Shown here piece after piece: positions 35,171-44,477 of a stretch of 64,000 nt of DNA; position 1 is the stretch's first letter, and each line of letters starts with the position of its first letter. The notes below the pieces were generated by a model. The model did not search any database and was not told the origin of the DNA. It saw nothing but the letters and a program-made list of their open reading frames with translations. The stretch is taken from contig NZ_JBIQLE010000014.1 of the NCBI RefSeq assembly GCF_044464525.1, positions 32,262 through 96,261 on the forward strand. The letters run 5' to 3'. The translations under genes were made by a program, and so were the position numbers. Origin of the DNA: Pusillimonas sp044464525 (GTDB lineage: Bacteria > Pseudomonadota > Gammaproteobacteria > Burkholderiales > Burkholderiaceae_B).

Positions 35171-36356
35171 GATTACGCACCTGCTGTGGGAATATCCCGC
35201 GCGGACGAATGATCAGGAACAAGATCACCACCACGCCGTAGAACAAGATTCGATAGTCTGAGAAAGCCCGCAGCTTCTCGGGCAGCATGGTCAGCAGGAG
35301 CGCGCCCACGATCACCCCCAGAGTGTTGTCCATGCCGCCGGCAATCACCATCGTCATGATGGTGACCGACACCAGGAAGGTGAAGTTATCGGGCGAGATG
35401 AAGCTTACGTAAAAGGCATACAGGGTGCCGGCGAAGCCGGCTAGAAATGCGTCAACGGCGAACGCCTGCACCTTGTACCAAGTGACATTGATGCCGCATG
35501 CGCGCGCGGCAATTTCGTCGTCGCGCAGGGCGTTCCACGCCAGGCCAATGCGCGAGTTGTGCAGACGCTTGGCGGACAAGATGGCGATACCCACCAAGGC
35601 CACAGAGACATAGTAGAAATTGCCTTGGCTGGGCAAGCTATGGCCAAAAAGCTCGATGGGGTTATTGAAAGAATGCCCGAACAGAGTGGGAGCGGGGATG
35701 CCGACCAGGCCGTTGGCGCCGCCGGTCCATTCCAGGTTCATCAACAACTGGTGCACCACGATGCCGAAAGCGATTGTGACCAAAGCCTGGTAGCTGTCTC
35801 GTGTGCGCATCGAGGGCAGGCCCAGCAAATAACCGAAAGTGGTCGCTACCGCAGCCGCCACCAGCAGACCCAGCCAGAAACTGACCCCAAAATGTATGGC
35901 CAGCAGCGCTGACGCATAAGCGCCGATTCCATAGGAAGCCCCGGTCGCAAAGTTGGGAATATTGGCGCTGCCAAGCTGAAAATTCAGCGCCAGGGCCAGC
36001 ACTGCATAAATATTTCCAATAATGAGCAGATGCATGGCATAGGTGTCGCCCCGAAGCAGCCACGGGAACACCAGGGCCACAATCACGCCGGTCATGACGG
36101 CAAGCCCTCGTTGGCGTCTGAACGCGGCAATAAGCCGTTGCTCGAAATGAGGGTGGCGCTGCACCCACACCAGGGCGATGGCAAACAGAGCCAACAGCCC
36201 CAATACCGTGACCCAGCTTTCGGCCAGCAAGAACATCCAGAGCAAAACGGCCGCGGTCAGTGTCAGGACCAGAACGATGACTACGTCGAGCAGTCGTTGA
36301 GTCGCGTTGGCAAGGTTTGCTGCGTCGGTGGAGGTAATTTGGGTCTTTTCCATCAC
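35157..36356 (-). CDS. livM: Branched-chain amino acid/amide ABC transporter permease LivM
   Basis: 399 aa, about 10 membrane segments. The permease loop EAA-like region reads LAWNALRDDEIAARACGINVTWYKVQAF near residue 280, and a family motif LALNFQLGSANIPNFATGASYGIGAYAS lies near residue 125. The N-terminal extension of about 70 residues with two segments is longer than in E. coli LivM but common in proteobacteria. It overlaps livH by 4 bp and livG by 14 bp. Confidence 0.92.
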   Translation of the reverse strand: MMEKTQITSTDAANLANATQRLLDVVIVLVLTLTAAVLLWMFLLAESWVTVLGLLALFAIALVWVQRHPHFEQRLIAAFRRQRGLAVMTGVIVALVFPWLLRGDTYAMHLLIIGNIYAVLALALNFQLGSANIPNFATGASYGIGAYASALLAIHFGVSFWLGLLVAAAVATTFGYLLGLPSMRTRDSYQALVTIAFGIVVHQLLMNLEWTGGANGLVGIPAPTLFGHSFNNPIELFGHSLPSQGNFYYVSVALVGIAILSAKRLHNSRIGLAWNALRDDEIAARACGINVTWYKVQAFAVDAFLAGFAGTLYAFYVSFISPDNFTFLVSVTIMTMVIAGGMDNTLGVIVGALLLTMLPEKLRAFSDYRILFYGVVVILFLIIRPRGIFPQQVRNHEHS

Positions 36357-37270
36357 ACCTTCTCCATTCTTGTGCCACCGAACAGGCCCGAGGGGCGAAA
36401 CACCAGCACCACAATGACCAGCGCAAACACAAAGACCAGTCGATACGAGGTGCCATTGGGCACGTAGCCCTGCACTACAGTTTCAATGGCGGCGATCAGC
36501 AGGCTGCCTACGATGGCGCCGCCCAAACGACCCAGCCCTCCGACCACCGCCGCGGAAAATCCGATCAAGCCGGCCTGGATGCCGAAGTCGAAGCGAACCA
36601 CCCCTGCGTAACTGGCTAGGAAGATGCCGCCTACGGCACCCACGGCGGAAGCGACGAAAAACGCGCGCCTGAAGACAGTGCTTGGAGAGATGGCGAACAG
36701 CCGGGCCGCTTCGCGATCTTGGGATACCGCCCTTAACCTCATGCCCGCGGGGGTACGGTGCAATACATAAAGCAAAAGCAAAACCAAACCCACGGAAATC
36801 AAAACCGAAACGATGCTGATCATAGGGATGGGCCCCAGCGGCGTGATAATGCTGCCCTGGGCAACGGCCGGAAAGGCGTGGGGGTTGCTGCCTTCGGGAT
36901 AAATATGCCGTATCAGTTCACGCAGCACGATGCCCAAGGCGACCGTTGCCACCAGCGGCATCATGGCCGGGGCATCTCGAAACCGGCTGATGACGAGCTT
37001 ATCGAGCGCCACGCCAAGCCCGCCCACCGCCACAATCGCCACGAGACATGCCAGGCCGAGTATCAGCCAAGATGCGTCCGCGCCAAAGCTGGCCGCAAGC
37101 ACTTGAACCGACGCCAAGGCCACGAACGGAGCCACCAAGGCAACGTCTCCGTGCGAGAAATGTATGACCTGAAGCACACCGAACAACAAGCTGAAACCCA
37201 GCGCCAGCAAGCTGTAGATACATCCCAAGGTCAACCAGTTGATGAGTTGCTGAAACAACACGTCATGCAT
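36353..37270 (-). CDS. livH: Branched-chain amino acid/amide ABC transporter permease LivH
   Basis: 305 aa from the ATG at 37270 with AGGAG upstream; an in-frame codon 24 bases earlier lacks this. Eight or so membrane segments, with LALGFSLLFGVLQVIHFSHGDVALV near residue 25 and the permease loop MRLRAVSQDREAARLFAISPSTVFR near residue 190. First gene of the leftward operon; its promoter faces the divergent substrate-binding-protein gene across 210 bp. Confidence 0.92.
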   Translation of the reverse strand: MHDVLFQQLINWLTLGCIYSLLALGFSLLFGVLQVIHFSHGDVALVAPFVALASVQVLAASFGADASWLILGLACLVAIVAVGGLGVALDKLVISRFRDAPAMMPLVATVALGIVLRELIRHIYPEGSNPHAFPAVAQGSIITPLGPIPMISIVSVLISVGLVLLLLYVLHRTPAGMRLRAVSQDREAARLFAISPSTVFRRAFFVASAVGAVGGIFLASYAGVVRFDFGIQAGLIGFSAAVVGGLGRLGGAIVGSLLIAAIETVVQGYVPNGTSYRLVFVFALVIVVLVFRPSGLFGGTRMEKV

Positions 37271-37480
37271 ACTGTTGGCTCCTGTCCGCCCCAAAAAGGA
37301 ACATTATTTTTTAGGGACCATTAAACCTAAAATAGCGAGGCCACTGCTTCGCATTTTTCAATCGTCTACGTCGAAAAACGCGAACCAGCCCAGCCTCGCC
37401 CCTATGTATGATGCATTTCAGGCGTGCGATGGTTCTCTGCCCTGCCCGACCATATTGATAAAACAGAGAGGAGATTAACA

Positions 37481-38632
37481 ATGAACGCATACTCAGCCCA
37501 CCCCAAGTCACCGTCGCGGCGGCGCCACTTGGTCAGTGCAGCGGTACTGGCATGCGCCGCTGTCTTCGGGACCACGGCACAAGCCCAGGAAACCATCAAG
37601 CTGGGCTTTCTAGGGCCGCTAAGCGGCGGTAACGCTCAGCAAGGCTTGGGCGCCAAGAACGGCTTCCTGCTTGCCATCGACCAATGGAATGAAACAGACG
37701 GAGTACCCTTCAAAGTGGAAGGCGTCGTGCTTGACGACGCATCCGATCCCCAGGCCGGGGTATCCGCCGCCCTCAAGCTTGTCAACGACCGCAGCGTGGT
37801 CGCCACCACCGGCCACTGGAACAGCCCGGTAGCACTGGCGACTCTGCCGGTGTTTCATAGAGCCCAGATGCCGTTCATTGTTTGGGGTGCGATCAGTCCG
37901 AAGATCACCGAGCAGAACCTGCCCAACACGACTCGTGTCACCCCAACACTGGTCAACGAGAACACGCCGCTGGCCGAGTGGGTGGTCAAAGAGCTGGGCG
38001 CAAAAAAAATCGCCATTGTTTCAGATACCAGTGACTACGGTGCTGCCAACTTGAAATGGTTCGGCACCTTTGCCAAGGAAGCGGGCGCTGAAATTGTCGC
38101 TCAAGAAAGCTTCCCTGTCGGCACTACCGACTTCCGCGCCATTCTCACGAAAGTAAGGGGTCTGCAGCCTGATGCCGTTTATTTCGGTGGCGTCATTACC
38201 GAAGCCGGTATTGTTCGCCGTCAGATGGTCGAACTTGGCATGGAGCAGCCAATGTTGGGTATCAGCGGTATCCATGACCCCGAACTCATCAAAATCGCCG
38301 GCCCGGCCGCCAATGGAACTATCGTCGGCGTCCCCAAGGCGCAAAGCAACCCCAAGCTCAAGGCCATGGAAGACGCCTACCAGGCCAAAGGCTATCGCGA
38401 AGCGCAAAGCCCCTATACGAAGTACGCCTACGAGGCCACCAACCTGCTGCTTGATACGATCAAGAAAGTGGGCGCCAAAGACAAGGCCGCCATCTCGAAA
38501 GCCATCCGCGACGCCAACCACGAGGGCGTTCTGGGCACCACCACCTTCGACGAAAATGGTCAGACCGAAGTACCAGTCGATATCGAAGTGCGTATCGTAA
38601 AAGATGGCCAATGGACCAGCTATAACGACTAG
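37481..38632 (+). CDS. Branched-chain amino acid/amide ABC transporter substrate-binding protein
   Basis: 383 aa from the ATG at 37481 after AGAGAGGAGATTAAC. Signal peptide with RRRHLVSAAVLACAAVFG, cleavage near TAQAQE. The mature periplasmic binding domain is of the Peripla_BP_6/LivJ type: IKLGFLGPLSGGNAQQGLGAKNGFLLAI, KIAIVSDTSDYGAANLKWF, and KVRGLQPDAVYFGGVI. It is divergent from livHMGF and supplies its receptor. The ligand is probably the amide/amino-type substrate processed by the FMO-RidA-M20 enzymes. Confidence 0.92.
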   Translation: MNAYSAHPKSPSRRRHLVSAAVLACAAVFGTTAQAQETIKLGFLGPLSGGNAQQGLGAKNGFLLAIDQWNETDGVPFKVEGVVLDDASDPQAGVSAALKLVNDRSVVATTGHWNSPVALATLPVFHRAQMPFIVWGAISPKITEQNLPNTTRVTPTLVNENTPLAEWVVKELGAKKIAIVSDTSDYGAANLKWFGTFAKEAGAEIVAQESFPVGTTDFRAILTKVRGLQPDAVYFGGVITEAGIVRRQMVELGMEQPMLGISGIHDPELIKIAGPAANGTIVGVPKAQSNPKLKAMEDAYQAKGYREAQSPYTKYAYEATNLLLDTIKKVGAKDKAAISKAIRDANHEGVLGTTTFDENGQTEVPVDIEVRIVKDGQWTSYND

Positions 38633-38691
38633 CCCATCGGCCAGGGTTATGAACAGGTAAAGTCCGTAGTATCCGGGTTTCCCCCTATCGG

Positions 38692-38736
38692 CACCGTCCG
38701 GCCCAACCAACAGGTTGGTTCCCGGGCGGTGTTTTT
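38692..38736 (+). terminator. Rho-independent terminator after the binding-protein gene
   Basis: Hairpin with inner stem AACCAAC/GTTGGTT (loop AG) and outer CACCG/CGGTG, followed by GTTTTT. It ends the binding-protein transcript. Confidence 0.8.
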
Positions 38737-38869
38737 GCGTTTTGGGTGCGTGATAGAATTTCTGCATCGCATCGCAATTAGTATGGCGGTACGAACGGCT
38801 GTAACGCGCCTTTACGACAACGAGGCAGATAATTAAAACTAATCGTCAAGCTGGCTCTGCGTACCCAAC

Positions 38870-39832
38870 ATGCTCACTCGCTTAACGTTCCGTCAACTTG
38901 AGTACTGCCTGGCGGCCGGAGAATTCGGCAGCATCGCCAAGGCTGCCGAGCACATTCATATTTCGCCTTCCTCGATTTCTGCAGCCATTACCCAGGTCGA
39001 GAATGAACTCTCCGTTACATTATTTGTTCGTCGCCACGCGCAAGGCTTGTCCCTGACCCCGGCGGGGGTTGAAGTACTCAAACAAATTCGCCTTACGCTT
39101 GATCAGGCATTGCATCTGTATGACATCGCTCACAACGCACAGCACGGCATCCGAGGGCCGCTGCGTGTGGGCTGCTTTACCCCATTAGCCGCCATGGTCG
39201 CTCCGGAACTGTGCCAGGGGTTTGCCGAGGCCTACCCGGGGGTTGAGATATCCCAGTGTGAAGACCATCATGAAGGGCTGATGGAGCGTCTGCATAACGC
39301 CCAGATCGACGTTGCCATCACCTACGATCTTAGCGTTGCCGAGACCGGGGTTTCATTCGAAGCCCTGGCTTCGCTACCCCCGTTTGTCATCGTCGGAGAA
39401 GCAAACCCGCTGGCGAAAAAAGCTGCAGTCACACTCAAGGAATTGGCCAAGCGACCCATGATATTGCTCGACCTGCCGCTAAGTCGAGAATACTTCCTGT
39501 CGTTGTTTCATGAGGCTGGGGTCCGGCCCACCGTAGCGGCACGCTCCAGCAGCCCCGACGTATTGCGCTCCCTGGTGGCCAACGGCGTGGGATACTCGCT
39601 GGCGAACGTCCGGCCACGAGCGCCGCATTCGCTGGATGGCAAACGCATCATCAACGTCCCGCTTAAAGGCCGCCATCGGCCCATGAAGCTGGGCCTGGCC
39701 TGGATCAAAGACCAACAGCCTCGCCGGGTGGTGGAAACCTTCATGGAGCGGTGTCGATCCTGCATGGCCGATGGCTATATTCCGGGTATGGCTGCTGAAG
39801 GCGCCGGCCCGGCCCCATCTCGAAAAACCTGA
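38870..39832 (+). CDS. LysR-family transcriptional regulator
   Basis: 320 aa. The HTH reads LTFRQLEYCLAAGEFGSIAKAAEHIH, then ISPSSISAAITQVENEL. The substrate domain starts near residue 90 (GPLRVGCFTPLAAMVAPEL). It lies beyond the binding-protein terminator on the same strand and is likely to regulate the divergent liv pair or the MATE gene. The C-terminus extends past the domain by about 30 residues. Confidence 0.92.
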   Translation: MLTRLTFRQLEYCLAAGEFGSIAKAAEHIHISPSSISAAITQVENELSVTLFVRRHAQGLSLTPAGVEVLKQIRLTLDQALHLYDIAHNAQHGIRGPLRVGCFTPLAAMVAPELCQGFAEAYPGVEISQCEDHHEGLMERLHNAQIDVAITYDLSVAETGVSFEALASLPPFVIVGEANPLAKKAAVTLKELAKRPMILLDLPLSREYFLSLFHEAGVRPTVAARSSSPDVLRSLVANGVGYSLANVRPRAPHSLDGKRIINVPLKGRHRPMKLGLAWIKDQQPRRVVETFMERCRSCMADGYIPGMAAEGAGPAPSRKT

Positions 39833-39958
39833 TCGGAAGCAGCAATTCAGCTCAAAGGAAAATACAGAGAAATTTCTCGCGCCATGCAGGAAGCTAAGGA
39901 CGAGACCGATAGCTCAGCTGTACTTGCAGATGAAAAGTCAGCTATGCAGGCGTCTTGG

Positions 39959-41290
39959 TCAGGCGTTAAAAAGCTTCTTGTCTCTCCATCCGCCCCATCG
40001 GTAGTAAGCCCCGGAGAACAAAAAGCTCAATACAAAACTGGCCCCCATGCCCATGGCTACGCCAGGTTCTCCGAACAGATGGGTGGCCCCATAGGCCAGC
40101 GGGACGCGCAGCAACCACAATGAGATGATATTAAGCACCAGCACTTGCAACATCGCTCCGGCCCCACGCACCACACTATTGAAGATGAAATTCAACCCTA
40201 TGAAAGGGTAGAAGAAGGCAATGATCTTCAAGTAGTCTGTTCCAAAACTGACACTGTCCGGATCCTGGATGAACAGCCTCACCAAGGGCTCGGCCCATAT
40301 AAACAACATTGTTGCCACGGCAAGCATGATGACCAGGTTGTAAAGCACACCGACTCTAGAAATCTGCGTAACGCGCTGCCATTTGCCGGCGCCAATGTTC
40401 TGGGCGGCCATCGCGTTCACGGCGGTACCCAGCGCCACGGCCGGCAGAAGCACGATGTTGTCAAGGCGCTGAGCCGCGCCAAACCCCGCTACCGCTGCGG
40501 CCCCCAACGAGTTCACAAGAGAAAGGATGACGGTGATGCCGGCGTAAATCACGATCATTTGCAGGCCGGATGGAATCCCCTGGCGCAATATCGTCTCGGT
40601 TTCTTCCCGCCGAGGCACCATCAGCCTGAATGTATGTTTCCTGAACTTCTGCGAAAGGTAGACGAGGCTCCCTATGAACGCGATCGACTGCGCAAGCAGC
40701 CAGGCCAAAGCGGCACCCGCCACACCCAATTGAAAAACGCCCATGAACAAGGGCGCAAGCACACCCGTCAACACTGTTGCCAGAAAAACGAAATACAGCG
40801 GCGTTCGGCTATCTCCAAAGGCGCGCAAAGCCGTACCGATGAAGTTGTATCCAACCAGCAGCACGGTACCAGCGAAATTGATTTGCAGATAGGTCTTTGC
40901 CGCAGCCATCAACGAGGGCGGCGTGTTCATCAGCATCAACAGCGGCTCGGAAAACGCAAAGCCGGTAACACTTATGAGCAACGATAATGCAAACAAAATG
41001 ACGACAAAAGCACTCAGGTATATTTTGACTTTTTCGTCGTCACCGGCTCCTTTGAGCTGAGCAAAAATCGTCAGGGTCGCGTTGTTGATGCCAATGACAA
41101 AAGCCAGCACCATGACCAGAATGGTCGTCGCCACCGTGACCGCGCCAAATGCCGTGCTTCCCAGCAGGTTGCCCACCCACAAGCTGTTGATGAAAAGCAT
41201 CGATGCCTGCAAGATGTTGGTCAACAGAATGGGAAGCGAGAACGATGCCAAGACCCTGGGTATCGAGCCTTGCGTAAAACTCTTCTTCAT
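39959..41290 (-). CDS. MATE-family efflux transporter
   Basis: 443 aa with 12 membrane segments and two-fold pseudo-repeat. The N-terminus reads PRVLASFSLPILLTNILQASMLF, and the second half carries LRQGIPSGLQMIVIYAG and GFGAAQRLDNIVLLP, as in DinF/NorM-type exporters. It uses a sodium or proton gradient to export cationic or organic compounds. It is convergent with the LysR gene at 38870 and stands alone. Confidence 0.92.
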   Translation of the reverse strand: MKKSFTQGSIPRVLASFSLPILLTNILQASMLFINSLWVGNLLGSTAFGAVTVATTILVMVLAFVIGINNATLTIFAQLKGAGDDEKVKIYLSAFVVILFALSLLISVTGFAFSEPLLMLMNTPPSLMAAAKTYLQINFAGTVLLVGYNFIGTALRAFGDSRTPLYFVFLATVLTGVLAPLFMGVFQLGVAGAALAWLLAQSIAFIGSLVYLSQKFRKHTFRLMVPRREETETILRQGIPSGLQMIVIYAGITVILSLVNSLGAAAVAGFGAAQRLDNIVLLPAVALGTAVNAMAAQNIGAGKWQRVTQISRVGVLYNLVIMLAVATMLFIWAEPLVRLFIQDPDSVSFGTDYLKIIAFFYPFIGLNFIFNSVVRGAGAMLQVLVLNIISLWLLRVPLAYGATHLFGEPGVAMGMGASFVLSFLFSGAYYRWGGWRDKKLFNA

Positions 41291-41492
41291 AATCCGCCAA
41301 AATACCGTGCAAATCGCAAGGCAGCCTTATCATCCATGAGGGCGTCGCCCATGGAGCTCGTTATGAGGGAAAAAATTCTTGCGCCTATTAACTGTAGTAG
41401 AAAAGCACGGCGTCCAGGATATCGCCTAACGCCCATCCGAGCACGCACAAACAAACATTGTGTCTATTTGCAGTAAGGGGCCAGATGTGTCA

Positions 41493-42422
41493 TCAGTTAG
41501 CACGCGAAACGTCCGTGTCCTGGCCGTAATCTAGGGTCTTTATTTTGCTGCTGAACAGCTTAATGAATTGCTCGACGGCGGGGGAATGAACTCGGTTTTT
41601 ACGGCTGTACAAGTAAAATTTTCGGTGGATTTCCGGATTTTTTATAGGCAACATCAATAACTTGTTTTGTGTGACCCATTCGTGCACATAGGGCAAGCAT
41701 AACGTTACGCCTAAACCGTGTTGGACCATGCTAAGAGCGGTAGACATAAAGCTGACTTTGTATTTGGCATTCAGCAAGTGGGCGGCAGAACGTCGCAGCA
41801 AATCATCAGACAGCAGCTCGGTAAATGAACCACTTAAAGTGATCAAATCTTCATTCTTCAAGTGTTTCCAGGTTACTTCCGGTAGTTTGGCTAAAGGATG
41901 GTCGGGCGGGGCCACAATATGAAATGGCAGCGAAAACAGGAGTTCTTGGGTTAAACCATGGCTTAGCTCGCGCTCGGGCCCTATCCCTATGTCAACGGTT
42001 GCATCTAGCACGCACTGCTGAACCATTTCGACACCGCAATCTCTAACACTGACCTTGATATTAGGATAGCTAGCGTTAAAGTCGGCAATCATGCCGGGCA
42101 ATGTGGTTGATGCCAACTGCTGAGTAATCGCGATACGCACCTTGCCCTGCTCAAGGTTCTTCAGCCGTGCTATTTCGTCGTGCATGGCATTCATTTCATT
42201 CAAAACGCGCACAGCGGCTGGCAATATATTTTTCCCACTTTCCGAGATCTCTAGCTGGCGCGTTGTTCGGTCAAAGAGCCTCATGTCTAGATTGCTTTCC
42301 AGTTCTTTGATAAGGCTGCTTAACGCGGATTGCGTCAAATGAAGCTCTTGGGCTGCTTTGGTGAAGCTGCCTGCATGGTGGACTACCAAGAAAGCCCTAA
42401 GCTGTCGTAGCGTTATATTCAT
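41493..42422 (-). CDS. LysR-family transcriptional regulator of the P450/homogentisate-type operon
   Basis: 309 aa. HTH: MNITLRQLRAFLVVHHAGSFTKAAQEL, then HLTQSALSSLIKELESN. The effector domain begins near residue 90 (GKVRIAITQQLASTTLPGMI). It is divergent from the fahA operon across 121 bp, the classic position for a LysR activator of a catabolic operon. Its gene is noticeably richer in A+T than those to its left, like the operon it faces. Confidence 0.92.
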   Translation of the reverse strand: MNITLRQLRAFLVVHHAGSFTKAAQELHLTQSALSSLIKELESNLDMRLFDRTTRQLEISESGKNILPAAVRVLNEMNAMHDEIARLKNLEQGKVRIAITQQLASTTLPGMIADFNASYPNIKVSVRDCGVEMVQQCVLDATVDIGIGPERELSHGLTQELLFSLPFHIVAPPDHPLAKLPEVTWKHLKNEDLITLSGSFTELLSDDLLRRSAAHLLNAKYKVSFMSTALSMVQHGLGVTLCLPYVHEWVTQNKLLMLPIKNPEIHRKFYLYSRKNRVHSPAVEQFIKLFSSKIKTLDYGQDTDVSRAN

Positions 42423-42463
42423 CGGTAAAACTTATAAATGCATAGATAAAAATTGTTTGTCTC

Positions 42464-42476
42464 ATGAATAACTCAT
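42464..42476. promoter_or_regulatory. Possible LysR box (ATGA-N5-TCAT)
   Basis: ATGAATAACTCAT is a short dyad in the 121-bp region between the LysR gene and fahA, in AT-rich sequence. Position fits a LysR regulatory site, but the repeat is short and could be chance. Confidence 0.3.
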
Positions 42477-42543
42477 GTATACCATTGATTCCACAAGATA
42501 CTAAACGCGTTGTACTCAAGCGCTGATACGTTTAGGAAATTAC

Positions 42544-43797
42544 ATGGCCACCAATGAATGCTTTCTAGAAATAGCACCCGATAGTGACTTTTCAATACAC
42601 AATTTACCCTATGGCATCTTTAGTTATGCCAGTAAACCGCCGCGGGTGGGTGTGGCAATTGGTGAATACATATTAGATTTAAGTGTTCTTGAATCCAAGG
42701 GTCTTTTGCCGATAACTGGTGCCACTGTCTTCAACCACGACACCTTAAATGATTTCATTTCATTGGGGCGAAAAGTCTGGCAAGAAACCCGTCAACGCTT
42801 GCAACAGCTACTAGATAAAAACAACCCCGAACTGCGCGACAACCCTGAGCTATTAAACGTAGCATTGGTGAAGCAGGCTGACGCACGTATGCACCTGCCA
42901 GTGCACGTGCCAGGATACACAGACTTCTATTCCTCTAGGGAACATGCCTTTAATGTTGGCAGTATGTTTAGGGGGCCTGAAAACGCATTAATGCCCAACT
43001 GGACCGAACTACCTGTAGGATATAACGGCAGGGCAAGCTCGGTTGTCGTAAGCGGAACAGATATCGTACGCCCCAACGGCCAAATTAAATCTCCTGACAC
43101 CGACCGCCCGGTACTTGCAGCCTGCAAGAAACTTGATTTCGAGCTAGAAACAGGCTTTATCGTTGGCCAGCCCACGACTCTTGGCGAACCTATTCCTATA
43201 GACCAAGCACACGACTATATATTTGGCATGGTTTTGCTAAACGATTGGTCTGCGCGTGATATCCAGCAGTGGGAATACGTGCCCCTTGGGCCTTTCAATG
43301 CCAAAACCTTTGGCACATCCATATCCCCTTGGGTAGTAACAATGGAAGCCTTGCAGCCGTTCCGTTGTAAGCCCACCAAGCAAGAACCGCAACCTTTGCC
43401 TTATTTGGTTGAATCACAGAACAATAATTACGATATCAATCTGCAGGTGGCGCTCAGCGTTGACGGCCAGGAAACGGTTATTTGCGACACCAATTACAAG
43501 TACATGTATTGGACCATGACGCAGCAACTTACTCATCATACGGTCAGTGGCTGCAATGTAAACGTGGGCGATTTAATGGGTTCGGGCACTATTTCTGGTG
43601 CAGAAAAATCGTCTTATGGAAGTCTGCTTGAAATTACCTGGAACATGACTAAACCGTTAACACTGGATAGCGGCCAGACCCGATACTTCATCGAAGACGG
43701 CGACACCATCATTATGCGAGGCCACTGCCAGAAAGATGGCATAAGGGTTGGCTTTGGTGAAGTGCGTGGCAAGGTATTGCCTGCAACCAGCGTTTAA
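42544..43797 (+). CDS. fahA: Fumarylacetoacetase
   Basis: 417 aa, the length of true fumarylacetoacetases rather than the ~220-aa fumarylpyruvate hydrolases. N-terminal domain: DSDFSIHNLPYGIFS and PRVGVAIGEYILDLS. Catalytic domain: YTDFYSSREHAFNVGSMFRG, DFELETGFIVG, LLNDWSARDIQQWEYVPLGPF, and GSGTISGAEKSSYGSL. It hydrolyses fumarylacetoacetate to fumarate and acetoacetate, the last step of tyrosine/homogentisate breakdown. First gene of a seven-gene rightward operon; AGGAAATTAC precedes the start. Confidence 0.93.
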   Translation: MATNECFLEIAPDSDFSIHNLPYGIFSYASKPPRVGVAIGEYILDLSVLESKGLLPITGATVFNHDTLNDFISLGRKVWQETRQRLQQLLDKNNPELRDNPELLNVALVKQADARMHLPVHVPGYTDFYSSREHAFNVGSMFRGPENALMPNWTELPVGYNGRASSVVVSGTDIVRPNGQIKSPDTDRPVLAACKKLDFELETGFIVGQPTTLGEPIPIDQAHDYIFGMVLLNDWSARDIQQWEYVPLGPFNAKTFGTSISPWVVTMEALQPFRCKPTKQEPQPLPYLVESQNNNYDINLQVALSVDGQETVICDTNYKYMYWTMTQQLTHHTVSGCNVNVGDLMGSGTISGAEKSSYGSLLEITWNMTKPLTLDSGQTRYFIEDGDTIIMRGHCQKDGIRVGFGEVRGKVLPATSV

Positions 43798-43811
43798 AAC
43801 GGTAGCCAAAA

Positions 43812-44456
43812 ATGCTAGTGCTATACAGCTACTTCAGAAGTTCAGCCGCTTACCGCGTACGAATCGCGCTTAATATTAAGCAGATTCCGTATACGTACAA
43901 GCCGGTGCATTTGGTGCGTAATGGCGGTGAGCAACACGCAGAGCGGTACGTGCGCTTAAACCCATCAGAACTTGTACCCACCCTGGTTGACGGTGATACT
44001 GTACTGACGCAATCGATGGCAATAATGGAATACCTCGAAGAAGCCTACCCCGACAGGGTGGCTTTGTTGCCAACAAGCACCAAAGCAAAGGCACAGGCTC
44101 GGGCCTTAGCCCAGCTTATCGCCAGCGACATACATCCACTGAATAATTTACGGGTTCTTAATTACCTTAATCAAGAACTAACTAGCCAAAAAAACCAGGT
44201 AACCGAGTGGTATGCGAACTGGATACATACTGGTTTTAGGGCACTTGAAAAATTATTAGCTAATTCTTCAGGTGAGTTTTGCGTTGGCGACAAGCCAACG
44301 ATCGCTGATTGTTGCCTTATTCCACAGGTATACAACGCCTATCGCTACAAACTAGACTTGTCTGACTATTCCACTATTTTGCGTATACACCATCAATGCC
44401 AACCTATGGCAGCGTTTGAACAGGCCCAGCCTGAAAATCAACCTGATGCTGCATAG
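43812..44456 (+). CDS. maiA: Maleylacetoacetate isomerase (zeta-class GST)
   Basis: 214 aa. N-terminal thioredoxin-like domain with YFRSSAAYRVRIALNIK (zeta-GST active-site SSxxxR), then LNPSELVPTLVDGD and LTQSMAIMEYLEEAYPD. Helical C-terminal domain with CVGDKPTIADCCLIPQVYNAYRY. Converts maleylacetoacetate (or maleylpyruvate) to the fumaryl isomer using glutathione. It lies 14 bp after fumarylacetoacetase, its natural partner; the pairing favours the homogentisate-type substrate. Confidence 0.93.
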   Translation: MLVLYSYFRSSAAYRVRIALNIKQIPYTYKPVHLVRNGGEQHAERYVRLNPSELVPTLVDGDTVLTQSMAIMEYLEEAYPDRVALLPTSTKAKAQARALAQLIASDIHPLNNLRVLNYLNQELTSQKNQVTEWYANWIHTGFRALEKLLANSSGEFCVGDKPTIADCCLIPQVYNAYRYKLDLSDYSTILRIHHQCQPMAAFEQAQPENQPDAA

Positions 44457-44477
44457 CCGTACACAAAGGAGACAACC

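Noticed and set aside
40145..40987. 280-codon forward frame opposite the MATE gene
   Set aside because: Composition is the mirror of a membrane protein gene and no start signals are present.
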